This document shows positions 21,569 through 27,141 of a stretch of 27,141 nucleotides of DNA, piece after piece. The position numbers and the translations under genes are program-made. The first letter of the stretch is position 1; each line of letters opens with the position of its first letter. Source of the stretch: Bacillota bacterium (GTDB lineage Bacteria > Bacillota > Clostridia > Lachnospirales > Lachnospiraceae); contig JAEWMT010000056.1 in assembly GCA_023393095.1 (NCBI GenBank), positions 1 through 27,141 on the forward strand, given 5' to 3'. A model generated the notes under the pieces. That model saw nothing but the letters and a program-made list of their open reading frames with translations, was not told the origin of the DNA and did not search any database.

Positions 21569-23323
21569 ATGAACAATGAATGGTCCCTGGATGTATTGTA
21601 CAAAGGCTATCATGACGACAAATACAAAGAGGATAAGGAGAAGTTAGAGAAACTGACGAATGAAATTTCAGCGTTTAGTGAAGCCTTAGAGGGCAGTAAA
21701 GAGGAAGAAGTAACCCTCTTAAAAGCGATTGAATATCTGGAGCAATATCAGCTGCTAGGAACGAAAATCAGTTATTATGTAACACTTCGTTTATCCGTTA
21801 ATACCGCAGATAGTGAAACTGTGAATGAAACCAATGCGATTGAACGCCAGATTAGCAGGTCATCTAAGCCTCTAGCCGTAATCCATAAATATATAGCCGG
21901 TATTGAGAATATAGAAAAGTATTATGAAAAGCATCCGAAATTAAGAGCATATGAATACCTGATTTCTAATATGAGAAAGGAAGCGAAACATATCCTAAGT
22001 AACGATGTAGAGGAAGTTATTGCGAGACTTAACATCTCTGCAGGCTCTGCATGGAGCAGTATGCAAAGCTTTCTGACCTCTACGCTCGAGGTGGAATACA
22101 ACGGGAATGTGATAACATTACCCGAGGTTCGTAATCTTGCCCACAGTGAGGATAAGGAAATACGAAAAAATGCTTATGAGGCAGAACTTAAGGCATATGA
22201 GAAAATTAAAGATCCCATCAGTTATTCTTTGAATAATATCAAGACCCAGGTAAATACAATCTGTGAACTCAGAGGCTATGAATCACCGCTTACTATGACC
22301 TTAATGCAGGCGCATATGAAGGAAGAAACCTTGCAGGCGATGCTTGAAGCAATCCGTGAAGCCTTACCATCCTTCCATAAATATCTGAGGCATAAAGCTA
22401 AAATTATGGGTCATGATAACGGACTTCCCTGGTATGATATGTTAGCTCCAATTGGAGAAAGTAGCACCAAGTTTACTATTGAAACAGCAAAGGAATATCT
22501 GGTTAAGCACTTTAAGGGTTTTGCAGACGATCTGGCGGATATGGTTTTGGAAGCCTTTGAAAATGAATGGATTGATTTTTATCCCAGAAAGGGCAAGGTA
22601 GGTGGTGCATTCTGCGAGAATCTGCCTTTTGTGAAGCAAAGCCGTGTTTTGACGAATTTTACAGGAGCCTTCAGTGATGTGGTGACATTGGCTCATGAGC
22701 TTGGGCATGCATACCACGGACTTAATATACAGGAACATCTTCCACTGAATGTAGATTACAGTATGCCGGTTGCTGAAACAGCTTCTACCTTTAATGAAGC
22801 ACTGATTATGGAAGCCGCAATTAATGAGACGCAGGGAAGAGAGAAGATAGCACTAATTGAAAGTCAACTTCAGGATATTACTCAGATTATTTGTGATATC
22901 TATTCCAGATATTTATTTGAGAGTGCTGTATTTGAAAAATGTAAATCCGGTTTTCTATTTGCGGATGAACTGAAGCAAATGATGCTTGATGCACAGAAGG
23001 AGGCATACGGCGATGGGCTTGATGTAAATTGTCTGCACCCCTATATGTGGGTATTAAAGGGTCATTATTATTCGGAGAATCTAAGCTTTTATAATTTTCC
23101 CTATGCCTTTGGTGGACTATTTGCCAGAGGACTATACGAAAAATATAAGCAGGAAGGGGAAGCATTTGTTCCAAAATATAGGGCACTTCTTAATGCAACA
23201 ACAGTAATGAGTGTGGAAGACGCCGCAAGGGAAGCCGAAATTAACCTAGAGGATGAAGAGTTTTGGAGAAGCAGTCTTAAATCAGTTGAAAAACTAATTG
23301 AAGCTTTTATCAGTCTAGCATAA
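21569..23323 (+). CDS. pepF: Oligoendopeptidase F (M3B metallopeptidase)
   Basis: A 584-residue cytoplasmic zinc peptidase that cleaves oligopeptides. The zinc site is H-E-L-G-H (376–380) in V-T-L-A-H-E-L-G-H-A-Y-H-G, with downstream glutamates in A-E-T-A-S-T-F-N-E (402–410) that supply the third ligand. The first ~200 residues are helical, as in PepF, and the C-terminus has the conserved H-Y-Y-S-E-N-L-S-F-Y-N-F-P-Y-A-F. Length is typical of the family. TGGAGG precedes the ATG. It follows ogt closely on the same strand and ends at a 15-bp hairpin. Likely roles are peptide recycling and nutrition. Confidence 0.95.
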   Translation: MNNEWSLDVLYKGYHDDKYKEDKEKLEKLTNEISAFSEALEGSKEEEVTLLKAIEYLEQYQLLGTKISYYVTLRLSVNTADSETVNETNAIERQISRSSKPLAVIHKYIAGIENIEKYYEKHPKLRAYEYLISNMRKEAKHILSNDVEEVIARLNISAGSAWSSMQSFLTSTLEVEYNGNVITLPEVRNLAHSEDKEIRKNAYEAELKAYEKIKDPISYSLNNIKTQVNTICELRGYESPLTMTLMQAHMKEETLQAMLEAIREALPSFHKYLRHKAKIMGHDNGLPWYDMLAPIGESSTKFTIETAKEYLVKHFKGFADDLADMVLEAFENEWIDFYPRKGKVGGAFCENLPFVKQSRVLTNFTGAFSDVVTLAHELGHAYHGLNIQEHLPLNVDYSMPVAETASTFNEALIMEAAINETQGREKIALIESQLQDITQIICDIYSRYLFESAVFEKCKSGFLFADELKQMMLDAQKEAYGDGLDVNCLHPYMWVLKGHYYSENLSFYNFPYAFGGLFARGLYEKYKQEGEAFVPKYRALLNATTVMSVEDAAREAEINLEDEEFWRSSLKSVEKLIEAFISLA

Positions 23324-23336
23324 ACTGCTATTACAA

Positions 23337-23374
23337 TAAGCCTAGTAGGAATAATAGTGTTCCTACTAGGCTTA
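23337..23374 (+). terminator. Terminator hairpin after pepF
   Basis: TAAGCCTAGTAGGAA (23337–23351) pairs perfectly with TTCCTACTAGGCTTA (23360–23374), with an 8-base loop. TGTTTAAATT follows, a weak U-tract, 14 bases after the stop codon. Confidence 0.8.
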
Positions 23375-23432
23375 TGTTTAAATTAATTTCCATTTGTAAA
23401 ATTAGGATATTACATAATAGAGGGTACATGAT

Positions 23433-24110
23433 ATGGTAAATTTATTAATAATTGAAGATGACAAAAAACTGAATGATGGAATTCGATTAGCATTAAGAAA
23501 TGATGAATATGAAATTGTACAGTGCCGTTCATTAGCACAGGCAAGAGAGGAATTAAAGAAAATATGTTTTGATATTTTGATATTGGATTTGAATTTACCG
23601 GATGGGGATGGAATAGATTTCCTGACAGAATTTCGAAGTTATTCTAAAATACCGGTAATTATACTAACGGCAAATAATATGGAAACGGATATTGTAACGG
23701 GGTTAGAGCTTGGTGCGGATGATTATATTACAAAGCCGTTCAGTCTTATAGTACTTCGGGCACGAATCAATGTTCAATTAAGAAAAGCAGGAATTGCTAT
23801 CGGTGAGCGATTTATCATTGATGAGTTTGATTTTGATTTTAAGAAAATTTTGTACTATGTAAAAGGAGAAGTAATTGAGCTTAGTAAGACTGAGCAACGA
23901 CTTCTTAGAATTCTGTTAGATAATAAAGGGATAACCGTAAGCCGAGCTAACCTAATTGATACAGTGTGGAGTGGCGATACGGAATATGTCGATGAACATG
24001 CATTAACGGTTTCAATTAAAAGGCTCCGGGATAAATTGGGTGAAAATCCATCGGAGCCAAAATACATAAAAACCGTGTATGGTATAGGATATTTTTGGGC
24101 GGTGAAATAA
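23433..24110 (+). CDS. Response regulator, OmpR/PhoB family
   Basis: A 225-residue regulator. The receiver domain has the acidic pair D9-D10, phosphoacceptor Asp52 in I-L-I-L-D-L-N-L-P, the conserved Thr79 in I-L-T-A-N and Lys101 in Y-I-T-K-P-F. The C-terminal winged helix (about 125–224) contains L-S-K-T-E-Q-R-L-L, V-D-E-H-A-L-T-V-S-I-K-R-L-R-D-K-L and the final Y-I-K-T-V-Y-G-I-G-Y. AGAGGG is about eight bases before the ATG. It is the first gene of a four-gene unit with kinase, ATPase and permease, as in BceRS-AB-like peptide-sensing systems, and probably activates the transporter genes. Confidence 0.94.
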   Translation: MVNLLIIEDDKKLNDGIRLALRNDEYEIVQCRSLAQAREELKKICFDILILDLNLPDGDGIDFLTEFRSYSKIPVIILTANNMETDIVTGLELGADDYITKPFSLIVLRARINVQLRKAGIAIGERFIIDEFDFDFKKILYYVKGEVIELSKTEQRLLRILLDNKGITVSRANLIDTVWSGDTEYVDEHALTVSIKRLRDKLGENPSEPKYIKTVYGIGYFWAVK

Positions 24111-24111
24111 G

Positions 24112-25026
24112 ATGTGGATTATATTTATGATGCTTTTCATGCTGGGAGCACTGATGATAATAATTCGATTTTATCGAATTAAAGAACGTAAATTGATTAA
24201 TCGTCTGCAGAATATGATAGATCGTGCCACAGATGGAACTTATGATATATCGGATATTGATGAGAGTACTCTGTCTGCTCTTGAAAACAGCATGTATCGT
24301 TACCTTAGCAACAGCTTGGTTTCTTCTAAGAATTTATTAGTACATAAGGAAACAATCCAGACTTTGATATCAGATATTTCTCATCAGAGTATTACACCTA
24401 TTTCCAACATTTTATTGTATGCTCAACTTTTGGAAGAAAAAGATTCTGAAAGAGTAAATCAGGAAGAAATTATAGCAATCAAAGAACAGACAGAAAAATT
24501 AAGTTTTCTGATAAACTCTCTTGTTAAAATGTCCAGGCTTGAGATGGGAATTATTGCAGTAGAGACGAAATTAAATAAGATACAGGAATTGCTTAATACT
24601 GTAGTAAGAAATTCAAAAGTGAAAGCGATTGAAAAAAATATTATGATACAAATAGTTCCCTCTGAAGAAGTGGCAATATTTGATCTAAAGTGGACGGTAG
24701 AAGCAATTTATAATATTGTGGATAATGCGGTGAAATATACCCCTAACGGTGGAAGGATTACAATACAATCGGTATCTTACAATTTATTTTGCAGGATCGA
24801 TATTACTGATACCGGGATTGGTATTGCTGAAAAGGAATATAGTAAAATTTTCAGAAGATTTTACCGATCGAAGGCTGTCAGTGATGAAGATGGTGTTGGA
24901 ATTGGTCTATTTCTTGCAAGACAGATTATTTCGTTACAGGGGGGCTATATCAAAGTATCATCGAAAGAGGGAGAGGGCTCAAAATTCTCGGTATTTCTTC
25001 CATTACAGAAAGTTTCAGAACTGTGA
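24112..25026 (+). CDS. Minimal membrane histidine kinase
   Basis: A 304-residue kinase. A single membrane segment (about 2–20) is followed by a basic stretch and a short linker; there is no extracytoplasmic sensor. The dimerisation box is S-D-I-S-H-Q-S-I-T-P with phosphoacceptor His91. The ATPase domain shows the N box D-N-A-V-K-Y-T-P-N-G-G (204–214), D-T-G-I-G-I (233–238) and G-V-G-I-G-L-F-L-A-R (261–270). It starts one base after the regulator stop, so translation is coupled. With no sensor domain it probably takes its signal from the co-encoded transporter, as known for BceS-type kinases, although those have two membrane segments. Confidence 0.92.
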   Translation: MWIIFMMLFMLGALMIIIRFYRIKERKLINRLQNMIDRATDGTYDISDIDESTLSALENSMYRYLSNSLVSSKNLLVHKETIQTLISDISHQSITPISNILLYAQLLEEKDSERVNQEEIIAIKEQTEKLSFLINSLVKMSRLEMGIIAVETKLNKIQELLNTVVRNSKVKAIEKNIMIQIVPSEEVAIFDLKWTVEAIYNIVDNAVKYTPNGGRITIQSVSYNLFCRIDITDTGIGIAEKEYSKIFRRFYRSKAVSDEDGVGIGLFLARQIISLQGGYIKVSSKEGEGSKFSVFLPLQKVSEL

Positions 25027-25107
25027 CATTGTAGAAACAATATGGAAACAACGCTGTGTTATAGTTTGTATTAAGCATCATCAATACAGATTATGGAGGA
25101 AAGAATT

Positions 25108-25791
25108 ATGGTTATATTAGAAACCACAGATTTAACAAAGGTATACGGGAAAGGTGATACGAAAGTAAATGCTTTAGCAGGTGTGAGCCTTTTTGTGGAA
25201 AAGGGCGAATTTGTTGCAATTGTTGGAACTTCTGGAAGTGGTAAATCAACTCTACTGCATATACTTGGAGGATTGGACAAATCCACTAGCGGTACGGTTA
25301 TTGTAGATGGTAAGAATCTAGGTAACCTAAAGGATGAAGAGATGACAATTTTTCGAAGAAGAAATATAGGGTTCATTTTTCAAAATTATAATCTAATTCC
25401 GATGCTGAATGTTATGGAAAATATAATGCTACCAGTAAAGCTTGACGGTAAAAAAATAGACGAAGAATATTTTAAGAGCGTTATTAAAACCCTTGGTATA
25501 GAAACAAAGCTAGACAGCCTTCCAAATAATTTATCAGGAGGTCAGCAACAGCGTGTAGCCATAGCGAGAGCATTGGTTACAAAACCGGCAATTATACTGG
25601 CAGATGAGCCTACCGGTAACCTTGATAGTAAGACAAGCCAGGACGTCCTGGGGCTAATTAAGGTGACTAGTGAACAGTTTCATCAAACAATTATTATGAT
25701 TACTCATAATGAGGAGATTGCACAACTTGCGGACCGTATTATCAGGATTGAGGACGGAAAAATCGTTGAAGGATGTGATCTTCATGATTAA
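25108..25791 (+). CDS. ABC transporter ATP-binding protein (MacB/Bce/LolD type)
   Basis: A 227-residue ATPase. Walker A is G-T-S-G-S-G-K-S-T (40–48), the Q-loop is F-Q-N-Y-N-L (91–96), the signature is L-S-G-G-Q-Q-Q-R (142–149), Walker B is I-I-L-A-D-E-P (162–168) and the switch histidine is His200. T-G-N-L-D after Walker B is typical of FtsX-partner ATPases. The ATG at 25108 has GGAGG eight bases ahead; an ATG at 25093 overlaps that site. An 81-base gap separates it from the kinase stop, and its own stop overlaps the permease start by eight bases. It likely powers the FtsX-type permease in removing or sensing antimicrobial peptides or other envelope-active compounds. Confidence 0.94.
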   Translation: MVILETTDLTKVYGKGDTKVNALAGVSLFVEKGEFVAIVGTSGSGKSTLLHILGGLDKSTSGTVIVDGKNLGNLKDEEMTIFRRRNIGFIFQNYNLIPMLNVMENIMLPVKLDGKKIDEEYFKSVIKTLGIETKLDSLPNNLSGGQQQRVAIARALVTKPAIILADEPTGNLDSKTSQDVLGLIKVTSEQFHQTIIMITHNEEIAQLADRIIRIEDGKIVEGCDLHD

Positions 25792-27141
25792 GGTTAATAA
25801 TAAAGAGTCAATACATACCTTAACAAAACGCTTTTTGAAAGTTAATAAAAATAGAAATTGTATAGCAATTCTCGCAATAGTATTAACATCGGTACTGTTT
25901 ACCACTGTATTTACAGCATCCTTATCGATGATAAAATCAACGATGGAATCTAGTATGCGTATCATAATGGTTACATCGCATGTAGCTGCCCAGAATCTTA
26001 CAAAGGAACAATATAATCGTATATCAAAAGATAATGAGATAAAAAAGCAAGGGTTAAATATTTATCTCACTATGGCTGATAATAATGAATTAGAAAATAT
26101 TCAGACTGAGATCCGATATGCAGATAAAATTGCAACAGAATCTTATCAATGTGTTCCCAAGGAAGGTAGTCTTCCAAATAATCAGGACGAAATTGCAACA
26201 AGTACGATTGTTTTGAAAGCACTAGGAGTTCAACCTAAGCTGGGCGAAAAAGTAAAATTATTATTTACTGTAAGTGGGCAGAAAATTAGTAAAGAATTTA
26301 CACTAAGTGGATATTGGGATGGGGATTCTGTTGCAATGGCACAGATGGTTTGGATTTCTAAAAGCTATTGTGACAGAGTAGCTCCAATAGCTACAGAGGA
26401 GGGTATATTAAAAGGAAACTATGAAGGAGCTTATAATATTGCTATCTGGTTTTCTAACCCGTACAATCTGGAGAAAAAGGCTTATGATTTGGAAAGCAGA
26501 TATGATTTGCAGGACACAAATGCAGATATTCAAGCTAATCCTGCATACAATATATTTACTACGGAATCATTTCCATTTGGTGCGGTAGCAATCCTATTGG
26601 CAATCATAGTGTTGTCAGGATATCTGATAATTTATAATGTGTTCAATATTTCAGTAAATATGGATATTCGTATCTATGGACTTTTGATGAATATAGGTAC
26701 TACAGGAAAGCAGTTAAAGAAGATTGTTAAGTTGCAGGCTCTATGGCTTTCTGTAATTGGAATTCCAATAGGTATGGTCTTGGGTTTTTTAATCGGGTCA
26801 AAGATGTCTCCATATCTACTATCTGATATATCCAATAGCAGTAAAAGCGCGCTACATGCATCCGTAGCCTTTCATCCGATCATATTTATTGCAGCAGCAT
26901 TATTTTCACTGATTACCATCTATATTGGATGCTATAGGCCATGTCGTGTTGTAGGGAGACTTACCCCGATAGAAGCAGTACGGATGACTGATGTAAAGAG
27001 TAATAAGAAGATTAAAAAAAATAGAAATTTATCAACAATATATATGGCTTTATCGAATATCAAAAGGACATGGGGTAAAGGCTTTATCTTGATAATATCT
27101 CTAGCATTATCCCTGTTGGTATTAAATGCGGTATACATGAT
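25784..27141 (+). CDS. FtsX-type ABC permease, 5' part (runs off the window)
   Basis: This frame is open from the ATG at 25784 to the window end (452 codons, no stop). Membrane segment 1 lies at about 26–48, then an extracytoplasmic region of about 220 residues, and segments 2–4 at about 268–288, 318–337 and 364–384. The FtsX core shows Y-G-L-L-M-N-I-G-T-T-G-K-Q-L (298–311) and L-T-P-I-E-A-V-R (393–400). From about 418 a second repeat starts (M-A-L-S-N-I-K-R-T-W, then segment 5), so the full protein should be a two-repeat permease of roughly 750–900 residues. Its start lies inside the ATPase end (ATGATTAA), a typical coupling. This fits an antimicrobial-peptide efflux or sensing permease; the substrate is unknown. 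Confidence 0.88.
   Translation, partial: MIKVNNKESIHTLTKRFLKVNKNRNCIAILAIVLTSVLFTTVFTASLSMIKSTMESSMRIIMVTSHVAAQNLTKEQYNRISKDNEIKKQGLNIYLTMADNNELENIQTEIRYADKIATESYQCVPKEGSLPNNQDEIATSTIVLKALGVQPKLGEKVKLLFTVSGQKISKEFTLSGYWDGDSVAMAQMVWISKSYCDRVAPIATEEGILKGNYEGAYNIAIWFSNPYNLEKKAYDLESRYDLQDTNADIQANPAYNIFTTESFPFGAVAILLAIIVLSGYLIIYNVFNISVNMDIRIYGLLMNIGTTGKQLKKIVKLQALWLSVIGIPIGMVLGFLIGSKMSPYLLSDISNSSKSALHASVAFHPIIFIAAALFSLITIYIGCYRPCRVVGRLTPIEAVRMTDVKSNKKIKKNRNLSTIYMALSNIKRTWGKGFILIISLALSLLVLNAVYM

Noticed and set aside
24749..25120. A 123-codon plus-strand frame across the kinase end
   Set aside because: It is a shadow in another frame of the kinase gene, whose N, G1 and G2 boxes are clear over the same bases.

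Overview
The window is AT-rich and gene-dense, with strong GGAGG-type ribosome binding sites, near-consensus sigma-A promoters and several U-tailed hairpin terminators. Families such as DUF3793, PadR–DUF2812, a type-2 ArgC and two-component/ABC detoxification modules point to an anaerobic Firmicute, most likely a Lachnospiraceae/Clostridium relative. This assignment is inferred from gene content. There are no rRNA or tRNA genes, no CRISPR array, and no transposase or phage gene. It reads as ordinary chromosome with several large intergenic palindromes.

Layout. (1) 2–4602 (+): an operon with the 3' end of an ABC ATPase, two ABC-2 permeases, a NarL-type histidine kinase and its response regulator. 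The architecture resembles the Bacillus linearmycin-resistance (Lnr) system. (2) 4910–9341: a sulfur amino-acid block. A MalY/PatB-type C–S lyase and a cystathionine synthase/lyase form a minus-strand operon, followed by a cysteine-free Rrf2 regulator that is divergent from cysK. All three promoters carry the same inverted repeat, CATAY-N7-ATATG, at the transcription start, so this looks like a compact self-regulated cysteine regulon. (3) 9855–10706: a DegV lipid-binding protein. (4) 10911–13446: a gene remnant or small ORF, an HxlR regulator, and two tandem paralogous radical SAM genes divergent from it, with GTAC-centred palindromes between. (5) 13708–15434: a DUF3793 gene behind TTATC…GATAA palindromes, then a PadR–DUF2812 pair under a consensus promoter and operator. 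(6) 15517–16470: a stand-alone argC with ArgR-type boxes.

(7) 16504–18804: a 57-bp hairpin, a 287-bp palindrome, an HD-domain gene, a DUF1189 membrane protein gene and a 162-bp palindrome. (8) 18879–23323: a GH13 alpha-glucosidase with an unusual N-terminal domain, an O6-methylguanine-DNA methyltransferase and oligoendopeptidase F. (9) 23433–27141: an OmpR-type regulator, a minimal one-TM kinase, a MacB/Bce-type ATPase and an FtsX-type permease that runs off the window, probably a second antimicrobial-peptide or envelope-stress module.

The most noteworthy signals are the Rrf2 operator set shared by three promoters, the two large palindromes around the HD/DUF1189 genes, and the HxlR/tandem radical SAM locus of unknown function. 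No wholly new defence or mobile system is visible.
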